The notes under the pieces were generated by a model. That model saw only the letters and a list, made by a program, of their open reading frames with translations. It made no database searches and was not told the DNA's origin. Below, piece after piece: positions 47,807-58,233 of a DNA stretch of 64,000 nt. Numbering within the stretch: the first letter of the stretch is position 1; every line of letters starts with the position of its first letter. The DNA is from Lepus europaeus. Taxonomy: Eukaryota; Chordata; Mammalia; Lagomorpha; Leporidae. Location of the stretch: positions 91,097,808 to 91,161,807 of the forward strand of contig NC_084834.1 of assembly GCF_033115175.1 (NCBI RefSeq), read 5' to 3'. The translations under genes and the position numbers were made by a program.

Positions 47807-49170
47807 TACATCCTGTACATCTCTTTTTTCATCATTGATTTTATTAATTTGGGTCATCTTCCTCCTTTTTTGGTTAGTTGGGCCAGTGATGTATCAATTT
47901 TGTGTGTTTTTTGAAAAAAAAAAACATATTTTCTTTCATCAGTCTTTTGTATTGTTTTTGGTTACAATTTTTTAAATTTGTAATCCAATTTTAATTATTT
48001 CTTTCCTCATACTAAGTTTGGGTTCAGTTTGTTCTTATTTTTTGAGGTCCTTGAGGTACATTGATAGCTCATTTATTTGATGCCTTTGCAATTTCTTGAT
48101 GTAGGAACTAATTTCTATCAACTTCCCTCTTAACACTGTTTTTGCTGTATCCCATGTTTTGGTATGTCAAAGTGTCATCTTCACTCATTTCAAGGATTTT
48201 TTCAATTTCCCTTTTGATTTTGTGTAGGACCACTCTTTATTCAGGAGCATGTTGTTCGGTATCCATGTGTTTGTGTATGTTCTAGAAATTCCTGAGTTGT
48301 TTATTCCTGCTTAATTCCATTATGGTTAGAAAAGATACATAGCATGATTTCAATTTTTTTTAAATTTGCTTATACTTGTGTTATGGCCTAGCATGTGATC
48401 TAGTCTAGATAATGTTTCATGCATTGATTAAAAGAATGGGTATTCTGCAACTGTTGGATGAAAGGTTCTATATATATCAGTTAGGTCCATTTCGTCTGTA
48501 GTGTAGATTAGTTCTCTTGTTTTATTATTGATTTTCTGTCTACTTGATGTGTCCATTGATGCAAGCAGAGTATCAAAGTCCTCCATTACTGTTGTATTGG
48601 AGTATATGTTTCCCTGCAGATCCATTAACATTTGTTTTAAATAATAAGGTGCCCTGGTATTAGGTGTATATACATTTGTTATAGTCATGTCTTCCTGTTG
48701 AATTGATCCCTTAATCACTTCATAATGTCTTTTTTTTTCTCTTTTAACAGTTTTTGTGTTAAAGTCTCTTTTGTCTGATATTCAGATAGCTACACCTGCT
48801 CATTTTTGCTTTCCATTAGGATGGAACATCTTTTTCCATCCTTTCACTTTCAGTATGTGTGTTTCTTTGTTGGTGAGGTGTGTTTCTTTTAGGCAGCAAA
48901 TAGATGGCTCTTGTTTTTTAATCCATTCAGCATGTCTGTATCTTTTAATTGGAGAATTAGACTCTTTATATTTAAGGTTACTATTGATAAGTAATGACTT
49001 GGCCCAGGCATTTTTCTATAAATATTCTTATTGCTTTGGATTTCTTTTGTACTTTTACTGGGAGAATATGTGCCTTCATATTCTTTCATAATGATGGCTT
49101 AAGCATCATTTCTAAGGCTGGATAAGTGGTGACAAATTTATTCAATTTCTGTTTGTTATGGAAGGTCTTT

Positions 49171-52100
49171 TTTTTTTAACTTTTATTTAATGAATATAAA
49201 TTTCCAGTGTACACCTAATGGATTACAATGGCTTCCCCCTCCCATAACTTCCCTCCCACCCGCAACCCTCCCCTCTCCCGCTCCCTCTCCCCTTCCATTT
49301 GCATCAAGATTCATTTTCAATTCTCTTTATATACAGAAGATCAATTTAGTATAAAGATTTCAACAGTTTGCACCCACATAGAAACACAAAGTGATACATA
49401 CTGTTTGAGTACTAGTTATAGCATTAAATCAAAATGTACAGCACATTAAGGACAGAGATCCCACATGAGGAGCAAGTGCACAGTGGCTCCTGTTGTTGAC
49501 CCAACAAATTGACACTCTAGTTTATGGCGCCAGTAACCACCCTAGGCTCTCGTCATGAGTTGCCAAGGCTAAGGAAGCCTTCCAAGTTTGCCGACTCTGA
49601 TCATATTTAGACAAGGTCATAAAAGACAGGGTGAGGATAGTAACCAATGATCCTAAGAGTGGCATTTACCAGGTTTGAACAATTATACAGCATTAAGTGG
49701 GGAAGAGGACCATCAGTACACACAGGTTGGGAGTAGAGCCATTGGTGGTAGAGTAGAGGTTATGATTACAAAGGGATGAGGCCCAAGTGCGCTAGACAGG
49801 GTCTAGAACAAAGGACAGAGTCATTATTAGAGGAGCTAAGAAAGGTGCTAAGTTACAATTAAGTTTTCTGATTGAGAGGCAAATAGAACCTGATAGAAGG
49901 GGCTTGATAATAATCTGGTGGGCTTTAGGCCTTGTAAATTCAGAGGCCCAGATCTATCTATCTCTTCACATGGGGTATATCCTAAGGGAGGTGTGAACCT
50001 CCTAGGGGAAGGCACTCTGTTGACTTTCATTACTTGGCTGGCCTGGGAGGAGAGCTGGCCAGGTAAAGGCAGGTGGCATCTCTAACAAGAAATTTACAGT
50101 TCTGCCTGCAATGTTGCTGACCCTGCTTGGCCGTCCCCTCAGCTGCAGTGGTCACTTTGGAAGTTGGGCTGAGTGAAGGGCTTTTCAGCTTAGAGCCAAT
50201 AAGATCTGTGGCTCTGACCTGGGCATCCTTCGACTCCAGGGCAGGTCCATTTCCAGTGATCCAACTCTTGGCAGAGCTGCCAGGGCTCTTCACAAGCTGA
50301 CTTCTGCTGAAGCCCAGGCTTACCACATTGAAAGCAACTGCAGTGGACTGGCCTGTTGGGTCTCCCTGAGGGCAGATCACTGTACAGATCAGCCATTAAT
50401 AGGCCTGCCACCCATTGCTTCTGATGCCTAGCTTTCTTTTCCTCCTGGTTTGTGTTAAAGCAGACCAGACGATGCAAGTCAAGGGAGTGCCTGTGTCCCA
50501 TCTCTAATCTTCGGTGGCCTGAACTACAAGTCTATAGTCACAGGCACGTTCTGTAGTAGTTTTTCCAAGGTAGACAATGCCCATGAGGAAAATTATATTC
50601 TCACTTTAAAACTTTCTTTCCCTTTGGACTGAAAGGGAGGTTTTTTCTACTTACTGTATACTTCGCTGATGGCGAAGTGAATCTAGCTATGAGATTATTA
50701 TTTAAGTTCTTATTTTGGCTATACTATTACAGAAAAATGTTAGCCATCTCTTTTATAAGGTCTAAAGATTAAATTGTGCATCCTACAGATTCCTTCATAA
50801 TAGAATTAGTTTCCTACCTTGAAGAGAATAGAGAAATGAAAGAACAAGTTGGGCTTAGAATAGAGAAATGAGGGAGCAAGTCCTAGATCGCTTGCTGACA
50901 ATAGCAATATCACATGAATACTGAGCAAACCGTTTCAACCATTAGATAACAACTTAAGAAAACATTTACCAGAAGATCCGATGCCTTCTATAAATTTTAA
51001 GAATCATGTATTTGAAAACACCTCTTAAATATCTAACATGGTGTAGTTTGTTTAACCAGTAAACTTAAGCACAACCATATAAAATGTTTTTAATTTCTTT
51101 CTACCAACAAGTTTAAAACATATGATACACAGATTCAGGTCACACAAATTAAAATGTATCTTTGATTGATTTTAGCAGCTTAAATTTATGGACAATCTTA
51201 TCTATAAGCCATTTAAAATAAAACTCTTAATAAAATTTTCCCATGTGGACATACAATATGTACACACATATAACATAGCATAATAGACCAATATAGCAAT
51301 TTTAATAATAGCTTTTAAAATCTTTAACTCTTTTTGTAGATTGCCAATTGATTTGAATTGCTTTTTCTTTTTAGTAACCTCAGTTAACCATACTTTCTCT
51401 CAGTTGGTACTGTTAATACATTATTGGCTTCATCTGTTTACAGAGCCATCCCAAAGTACTGACTACAATAGAAGTGGCTGGAAAAAGTCCATAGGAACCT
51501 ATAGGAGGACAGCTAAACACAGAACCAACAACGCTTTAGTTTTATGAGCAGCACATCATATATAACTGTGGATGACAAAAGACTTTAAGTCGCCATGTTT
51601 AAAATTATAAACTCATCAACCAACAAGAGGCACTTGCTTACTTCACAGTATTTTTGAAAGCACCTGTAGGATTTTACAAGTATTTAACCCTTTAGGCCTC
51701 TGGGGCTTTCTCATTAAGATAACTATCATGTCTAGTAACACAAGATCATTAGACTTTTTAATTCTCAAACATTTGTATTAATAGCATTTTCCATTATAGA
51801 AACTTAAAGTTTGGTACCACATCACATCTTGACAGTACTTCTAATATAATCCAAATAGCCTGATTAGTTGGTGTCTCTATAAGATGAGAGACATAGGTCC
51901 TTCGATTTTTTCAGTTGGGCCCAAACTAGAATTACCAAAGTCCAGGATTTACTGGAAATTTTAGAGTCCAGATTGTTTGAAGCTTTGATTTTTTGAATGC
52001 CTGTCAAGAATGCCAAGAAGGCTCAAAATCCAAAATATCTGGTTGAAATAAGATTCCTTAAAATCATGACATAACATAGACCAAATTTGATCATTGTTAC

Positions 52101-52289
52101 AAGGTGATTATTCAAATCTTTGAAAATAAGCACATATTTAAATAACCCATAGCTCTTAATAAAAATGCAGCTGTTTTTGAACAATTAGAATTTAACAGAC
52201 ATCAAGAGAACATAATAGATTACTTTAACACATTGCTTTAACAGAGCATCAGAGTTTAATTCTATGTCAAAGAGAAATTGAGCTTCCTG
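49171..52289 (-). mobile_element. composite retrotransposon: ERV-like body with L1 3' tail
   Basis: One insertion bounded by TGTTATGGAAGGTCTTT at 49154-49170 and 52290-52306, identical over 17 bp and in phase with the host L1 ORF1. In element (minus) orientation it has about 1.7 kb of AT-rich sequence that I do not recognise (52289 to ~50560), a decayed retroviral gag/protease-like segment (~50530-50030), about 400 bp more of non-L1 sequence (to 49622), then an ordinary lagomorph L1 3'UTR with A tail (49621-49171). No LTR pair is seen. L1 homology ends abruptly at about 49621. The tail and duplication show mobilisation by L1 machinery. It is either a chimera made by template switching or read-through, or a copy of a composite non-autonomous family comparable in design to SVA. 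Confidence 0.85.
50030..50501 (-). pseudogene. decayed retroviral gag nucleocapsid / protease-like segment
   Basis: Two overlapping minus-strand frames, 103 codons (50501-50190) and 116 codons (50380-50030). The first holds two zinc-knuckle look-alikes. CFQCGKPG is followed by leucine where the histidine belongs, and its last cysteine is one residue late. The second reads QLCQELDHWKWTCP, with cysteine, histidine and final cysteine at normal CX2CX4HX4C spacing but tryptophan in place of the first cysteine. The second frame contains KFLVRDAT, which resembles the retroviral protease active-site region without an intact D-T-G. Frames are shifted relative to each other. I infer a gamma-type (class I) endogenous retrovirus origin; nothing here is functional. 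Confidence 0.65.
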
Positions 52290-52306
52290 TGTTATGGAAG
52301 GTCTTT

Positions 52307-53215
52307 ATTTCACCTTTCTTCATAAATGAAGACTTTGCATGGTACAGTATTCTAGGTTGACTTTTTTTTTTCTTTGTAAGATTTGGACTATGTCTCTCCA
52401 TTCTCTCATAGCCTGTAGGGTATCTGACGAGATATCTACAGTCAGTCTAATTGTAGATCCTCTGAAGGTAATATGATATTTATCTCATGCACATTTTCAA
52501 ATCTTTTCTGTTTGTTTTACTGTTGAAAGTTTGACTACAAGATGTCATGGTAAAGATCTTTTATGATCATGTTTGTTAGGAGTTATATGTGCTTCTACTA
52601 CCTGGATATCCTTTTCTTTCTCCCAATTTAGGATGTTTTCTGTTACTAATTCACTGAATAGGACTTCTTATCAATTCCCTTTTTCTACACCTTCAGTAAC
52701 TCCTAAGACTATATGTTAGGTAGTTTGATAGTATTTCATAAATCTAAAACACTGTTTTAATTTTTCAGATACCTTCTTCCTTTTAATTTATTTTAGTTTG
52801 AGATATTTCCAAAGATTTGTCTTCTACCTTGTATATTCTTTCTTCTGCCTTATCAGTCTGTTGTTTAGGCTTTCTGCTGTGTTTTTAGTTTGACTTATTG
52901 AATTCTTCATTTCTATTATTTCAGTTTGATTTCTCTTCAAAATTTCTATTTCATGGGAAAAACTTTCTTCCATGTAATTTATGGATTCCTTTAACTCATT
53001 AATTTGCTTCTAGTTGCTACTGAGTAGTCCTAGGATTAATCTTTTGAATTCCATTTCAACAATTTTTTGTTTTATGTTCTAATATTGAAGTGTTATTATT
53101 TTCCTTTGGGGGAGTCATGTTGTCTTCCTTAATCTTATTTCTTGTATTTCTGCATTTGTTTTTAGGCATCTCTTGGAACACATTTTTGGATTTCTCCACT
53201 TTTGAATTTTATCTT
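52307..53215 (-). pseudogene. L1 ORF1 remnant, split by the composite insertion
   Basis: The sequence aligns in order with the ORF1 remnant of the neighbouring L1 (47340-47806: TAGCCTGTAGNGTNTCTGANGAG and TCTAATTGNAGATCCTCTGA) and extends further toward the N terminus through a lysine- and glutamate-rich region expected of the coiled coil. The last codons lie beyond the insertion, at 49100-49153. Many stops. Confidence 0.75.
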
Positions 53216-54464
53216 TGAACTATTCCTCTGTGGCTTAGTGGAGTGTATGCTACTTCAGTGAATACCCAGAGGCATGTGCTGGGTGGGTTCAAAAAGCTCT
53301 GGTCAGTGCTCAAGGGACAAGAATCCAGGGTAACTCACAAGTTTGGCATGGTAGGTCTCCCCTATTGTCAATAGAGGGTAGGGTATGATCATGCCTGTTG
53401 GGGTTATTAGAACCTCACCTCCTCTCTTCCAAGGTGATCAATGCCTGTGGTTAGCTCACAGTGGCTATAACGCTCATCCATGCTGACACATGAAACATGA
53501 AGTAATCTGTGCAGTCCTCATTGTTAGCATGAATCCCTCTTCAATGACCCACCCCAGGCAGTTGGGGATTTCTGAGCCTCTGATGTCCGGCACGGTGATT
53601 GCCCAGAGATCCAGTTATACCCCACACTCTATTGTACAGTCATTGTATTCCCACAGTCATGGTGTGCAAGGCTCCCACAGTCACAGCATGCAGAGGATCC
53701 CCTCTCCCCATTGTGAGTGTACCCCATCAATGGAGAGAGCAGAGTCATTTCCAGAGCCAGCTGCCTGTGGGTGCTCCACCTTGGCAGTTTGAGCCTTGGA
53801 GCATATGATAGGTTGAGAGGAGGGGTACCTCATGATTCTAAGTTGGAGTTGGCCTTCTGTCAAATCTCCAAGCAAGATTCAAAGTCAGTGGGAAATGCAG
53901 ATTTTTTTTCTTCTGGTAAAATCCCCTGGTCACATGTGCAAGAACCACCACAGCCTCTACTGGAATCAAGATAATGCTTTTTTCCGGCTGGTTGGTGATT
54001 GCCCTTGTAAGGATATAGGGAGAAAGAAATGTGCCTGGATGCCAGGAGCAGAATTAATTTGGTACCGTGTCCCCTGCTAGGACTCCAGGCCAGACTCAAA
54101 GTTAGTGTGGTCCACAAAGATCTTCCTTGTGCAGTATCACCAATGGCATGATTTCCAGCAGTCTGCCTTTACCTAGGTCTCAGAAGCTGGCATCTCCTCC
54201 AGTCTCCAGCTATGTGAGTTGTGTGTAGTGTCCCCTCTTGCTGTTGTAAATCTGTTCTTTCAATGCTGCTCCATAGTGTCCCTCTTCTATCTGTAGTGTT
54301 TCCACTGCAAAGTTCTGTCCAACTTGCCCCTGGGAATACACTTCCTCTGTTTTTCTTCTGCTATCTTCCCCTCATCAAAATCTGCATGTCTTTTACCTAT
54401 TTACCCAACCTGGTATTCCATGTATTCCATATAAACAATTTTATCTTAATTTCTATGTTCTCTT
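53215..54464 (-). promoter_or_regulatory. L1 5'UTR (promoter region), decayed
   Basis: About 1.2 kb of GC-richer sequence upstream of ORF1 on the minus strand, the only L1 5'UTR in the window. It lacks long frames of its own and falls where the L1 RNA polymerase II promoter should be. Whether any activity remains cannot be read from sequence. The outer edge near 54464 coincides with the next L1 insertion, so the true 5' end may be hidden. Confidence 0.65.
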
Positions 54465-54479
54465 TATTTAATTATTTTT

Positions 54480-54945
54480 AAAGAAAACTTTTATTTCATA
54501 AATATAAATTTTGAAAGTACAACTTTTGGATTATAGCAGTTTTTCCCCTGCATAACCAGCGTCCCACCCACAAACCACCCCATCTTCTCCCTCTCCCATC
54601 CCATTCTTCATTAAGATTCATTTTTAATCAGCTTTATATACAGAAGATCAGTTCTATACTAAGTAAAGATTTCAATATATTGCACCCACACAGACATACA
54701 AAGTATAAAGTACTGTTTGAAGACTAGTTTTACCATTAATTTGCATAGTAAAACACATTAAGGAGAGAGATCCTACATGGGGAGTAAGTGCACAGTGACT
54801 TCTATTTGTGATTTAACAATTGACACTCTTATTTATGACGTTAGTTATCACCCAAGGCTCTTGTCATGAGCTGCCAAGGCAATGGAAGCCTCTTGAATCC
54901 ACAAACTCCAATCTTATTTAGACAAGGCCATAATCAAAGTGGAAG
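54480..54945 (-). mobile_element. L1 3'UTR insertion, 15-bp duplication
   Basis: A tail and 3'UTR of the GAAAGTACAACTTTTGGATT subtype, with the reversed G-rich tract and no ORF. TATTTAATTATTTTT at 54465-54479 and 54946-54960 is identical. Confidence 0.93.
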
Positions 54946-54975
54946 TATTTAATTATTTTTTAAAGATTTATTTAT

Positions 54976-55290
54976 GGGTAGTCGCTGTGGAACAGCAGGT
55001 AAAGCTATTGCCGGCAGTGCCGGCAACCCATATGGGTGCTGGTTGAAATCGGGCTGCTCCACTTCCAAGCCAGCTTTCTTCTATGGCTTGGGAAAGTAGT
55101 AGAAGATGGCCCAAGTCCTTGGGCTCCTGCATCCATGTGGGAGATCCAGAAGAAGCTCCTAGTTCCTGGCTTCAGATCACCAGAGCTCTGGCCCTTGTGG
55201 CTATCTGGGGAGTGAACCAGCGGATGGAAAACCTCTCTCTCTCTGCTTCTCCTTCTCTCTGTGTATAACTCTGCCTTTCAGATTTCAATA
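54976..55290 (+). mobile_element. CSINE, left arm of an inverted pair
   Basis: Starts GGGTAGTCGCTGTGGAACAG, with GCCGGCAGTGCCGGCAACCC, GGGTGCTGGTTGAAATCGGG, GATGGCCCAAGTCCTTGGGC and a CTCTCTCTGCTTCTCCTTC block. The A tail is poor and AT-rich. Confidence 0.92.
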
Positions 55291-55317
55291 TCTATTTTTT
55301 TTAAAAAAAAGTTTTTT

Positions 55318-55613
55318 AGAAAAAAAAAGATCTATTTATTTAATTTGAAAGTTAGGGTCAGAAAGAGAGAGAGATAGAGAAAGAGAGATCTTCTATCCAC
55401 TTATTCACTTCCGAAATGGCCACAGTGGCTGCGGCTAGGCCAGGCTGAAGCCAGAGCCAGGAGTGGGCACAAGGACTTGGGCCATGTTCTGCTGCTTTCC
55501 CAGGCCATTAGGAGAGAAATGGGTCAGAAGTGGAGCAGCTAGGATCCAAACTGGAGCCCATATGGGATGCTGGCCCTGCAGATGACAGCTTTAGCTATAG
55601 CACTGAACCCCTC
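55318..55613 (-). mobile_element. CSINE, right arm of an inverted pair
   Basis: The minus strand starts near 55613 with GGGTTCAGTGCTATAGCTAA and runs to an A tail shown as AAAAAAAAAGATCTATTTAT on the plus strand. The plus strand shows GAAAGAGAGAGAGATAGAGA, CTTGGGCCATGTTCTGCTGC and CCCATATGGGATGCTGGC. Confidence 0.92.
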
Positions 55614-55961
55614 TATTTTCTGTTTAAAGAATTACAGGTGTCCTATATCTCTAACTGGCAGTTGCTATTCATATGCCACTGATCGTCATTCAGCTAACCT
55701 ACCTATTTCATTTTGTTAAATGCCACACACATTATGATTTGGTGGAAATTTAATCCGTATGAGTTTAGCAATATTTCTGAAAGGGAAGTGTCCTTAGTTT
55801 TCATTATAATTTCAAAGAAGGGCATGAACCTACAAAAAGTTTAAAACTGATTTGGATGAAGTCATGCTAGGGGAAAACAATTGAACCAAAAGAATATTAA
55901 CATAAAACAGACATGAAAGAGTCATAACCAAACTGGATTCCATATTTGTGACTCACTCTCA
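55614..55961. other. unassigned sequence
   Basis: No gene or repeat recognised. Confidence 0.5.
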
Positions 55962-55976
55962 ATTTTTGGTTGGGAA

Positions 55977-56541
55977 GACTCTGTGACAAAAAAAATATCC
56001 CATACGGAGGATCTCTGTGAGACCTCAGTGGAAAGAAAGGGTCATCAAAGAAGGATGTACTCTTCTCTGAAGGGAGGAGAGAACATCCACTTTGCTTATG
56101 GCCATGTCCAAATACCGATGGAGTATAGGGTCACAGAAGGCTTCCATAGCTTTGGCAGCCCATGGCAAGAGCCTCAGGTAATCACTGACATATAAATAAG
56201 AGTGTTAATTGTTAAAGGAACAACAGAAGTCACTGTGCACTTACTCCCCATATAGGACCTCCATCCCTAATGAGAATCAACTACAAATTTTGTTCCCAGA
56301 CTGTACTCCATATGTTATATGTGTGCAAGGGTGCAAATTGTTGAGGTCTATGCTTAGCATGGAGTTGGTCCTCTGTATATAAAGTCAAACTGAAAATGAA
56401 CCATAATGAAGAAGGAGAAGGGAGAGGGAGGTGGGATGGGAGTTTGGTGTGGGGAGGGTGGGTATAGGGGAAAGAACCATTGTATTCCTAAAGGTGTATC
56501 TATGAAAAAATGCATTCATTAAATAAAAACTTTAAAAAAAT
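55977..56541 (+). mobile_element. L1 3'UTR insertion, plus strand
   Basis: Reads GAGGATCTCTGTGAGACC, CAGAGAACATCCACTTTG-like and CTCTGTATATAAAGTC stretches, a purine-rich tract (56408-56470) and an AAATAAAAACTTTAAAAAAA end. TTTTTGGTTGGGAA (55963-55976) and TTTTTGGTTGAGAA (56542-56555) flank it with one mismatch in 14. Diverged subtype. Confidence 0.9.
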
Positions 56542-56584
56542 TTTTTGGTTGAGAAAGTAACTGGGTTTTTATTTATTTTATTTT

Positions 56585-57236
56585 TTTACAGAAAGCTTTC
56601 ATTTAATAAATTTCCAAAGTACAACTTTTAGATTATAGCAGTTCTTCCCCCCATACCTGCCCTCCCACACCAAAGCATCCCACCTCCCATTCCCTCTCCC
56701 ATCCCATTATTCATTAAGATTCATTTTTAATTAGCTTTATATACAGAAGATCAACTCCATACTAAGCAAAGATTTCAACAGTTTGCACCCACACAGACAT
56801 ACAAAGTATAAAGTATTGTTTGAAGACTAGTTTTACTGTTAATTCTCATAGTACAACACATTAAGGAGAGAGATCCTACATGGGGAGCAAGTGCACAGTG
56901 ACTTCTATTGTTGATTTAACAATTGACACTCTTATTTATGAAATCAGTGATCACCCCAGGCTTTTATCATGAGTTGCCAAGGCTATGGAAGTCTCTTGAG
57001 TCCACAAACTCTGACATTATTTAGACAAGGCCATAATCAAAGTGGAAGTTCTCTCCTCTCTTCAGAGAAAGGTACCTCTTTCTTCAATGGCCCCTTCTTT
57101 CCACTGCCATCTCACTCGCAGAGATCTTGCATGTGGGTCATTTTTTTGCCACAGTGTCTTGGCTTTCCATGTCTGAGAAACTCTCATGAGCCTTTTAGCC
57201 ATATCCAAATGCCTTAAGGGCTGATTATGAGGGTTT
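56585..57236 (-). mobile_element. L1 3'UTR insertion, minus strand
   Basis: TTTCATTTAATAAATTTCCA, ACAACTTTTAGATTATAGCA, the reversed G-rich tract, TTTATATACAGAAGATCAAC and, at the far end, GAGTTGCCAAGGCTATGGAA and CCTTAAGGGCTGATTATGAG. No duplication found. Together with the plus-strand L1 next to it, it makes an inverted L1 3'UTR pair less than 50 bp apart. Confidence 0.9.
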
Positions 57237-57922
57237 TGAGTGATGGGTAAACTTTTGTTGTCACCATGTGGTTAGTGGAGTTAACCGCTACACAGATATC
57301 CTGACACTGAACCCACTAAACAGAAACAGCACAGCAAATTTTGGAAATTCCACTCTATCAATTTTAAATATGAAAGCCTCCAAGTGAACATGTCCATTAT
57401 AACCAATTGAATAATGACAAAACTCAACTTCATTGTAGATATTTATCTAAAATTACAAATTAATCCAGAATTTTCAGTTTTCTGTATTTTGTCTTGATTT
57501 ATGACCATTGCAGAATCTTGCTATTAGCTGAGTACAATTCCATTCCATTCATCCTGCTACTTCCATTATTGTTAGCGAAAGTCTTTTAAGTTTGAGACTT
57601 GAATTGCCTATTGTGCTCTATCATTGCTTCTTAGCTTAACAGAAGAATCTATATTTTCTCCCCACTTAAGATATTTCACAGTGTATTTTACTATTACACT
57701 GATGCGTTAGTATACTAGTTAATGTAGTATACTCCCTCTGAACATAGTTTTAAGAGGAGAATAATAGTATTAATTTGGAGCCCATTTTGTCTTCACAAAT
57801 TGAAGTTCCATGATCCAGAGGAAAAAACCTCCTTCATTTTCTGAGAGTCTTGTTTACCAGAGATTTGAGAAATAAATATTCATCATTGAATTAAAACACA
57901 GTAATATCTTAGCTGGAGTTTG
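57237..57922. other. unassigned sequence
   Basis: No gene or repeat recognised. Confidence 0.5.
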
Positions 57923-58233
57923 TTTTTTTTTTACAGATTTATTTAGTTATTTGAGAGGCAGAGGGAGAGAGGTCTTCCATCTGCTGGTTCCCTCCCCAGA
58001 TAACCACAAGGGCCTGAGCTGTGCCAATCCGAAGTCAGGAGCCAGGAGCTTCTTCCTCCAGGTCTCTCATGTGGGTACAGAGGCCTAAGGACTTGGGCCA
58101 CCTATTACTACTATCCCAGGCCATAACGGAGAGCTGGCTCAGAAGTGGAGCAGTTGGGACTCAAACTGGTACCCATATGGGATGCCAGCCATGCAGGCGG
58201 CTGCTTTACCTGCTACACCACAGTGTTGGCCCC
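57923..58233 (-). mobile_element. CSINE, minus strand
   Basis: The minus strand starts at 58233 with GGGGCCAACACTGTGGTGTA. The plus strand shows GAGGCAGAGGGAGAGAGGTC, CTGCTGGTTCCCTCCCCAG and CCCATATGGGATGCCAGCC, with the T-rich tail at 57923-57932. Confidence 0.93.

Larger units (their letters stand above)
39950..47810 (-). mobile_element. large L1, 3'UTR through ORF2 into ORF1, with two later insertions
   Basis: In minus orientation the copy ends with an A tail near 39955, has a 3'UTR to about 41090, ORF2 from about 47091 down to 41095, and the C-terminal part of ORF1 at 47098-47806. The 5'UTR and N-terminal ORF1 are missing. It carries a CSINE (42858-43222) and a further L1 (44765-46549). 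The right edge near 47806-47815 jumps into another L1 in a different part of ORF2, and I found no target-site duplication for this copy, so its ends may have been reshaped by deletion or recombination. Confidence 0.9.
47811..54464 (-). mobile_element. older L1, 5' half with ORF1 and 5'UTR (right part of the host L1)
   Basis: In minus orientation: a 5'UTR at about 54464-53215, ORF1 at about 53215-52307 and, after the composite insertion, 49153-49100, then the endonuclease part of ORF2 to 47811 (VYTPNTRAP, SRQKINNKTRELIY and YRTFHPTVAEYPFF between 48700 and 48430). It probably continues at 38545-39949, with about 230 bp of ORF2 lost at the join made by the L1 at 39950-47810. The catalytic region of the endonuclease is altered (VMEDFDTLLASMD) and frames are broken. 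Confidence 0.85.

Noticed and set aside
49848..50501. Possibility of an intact provirus
   Set aside because: No LTR pair, primer-binding site, pol core or env is visible; the frames are shifted, and the unit ends in an L1 tail.
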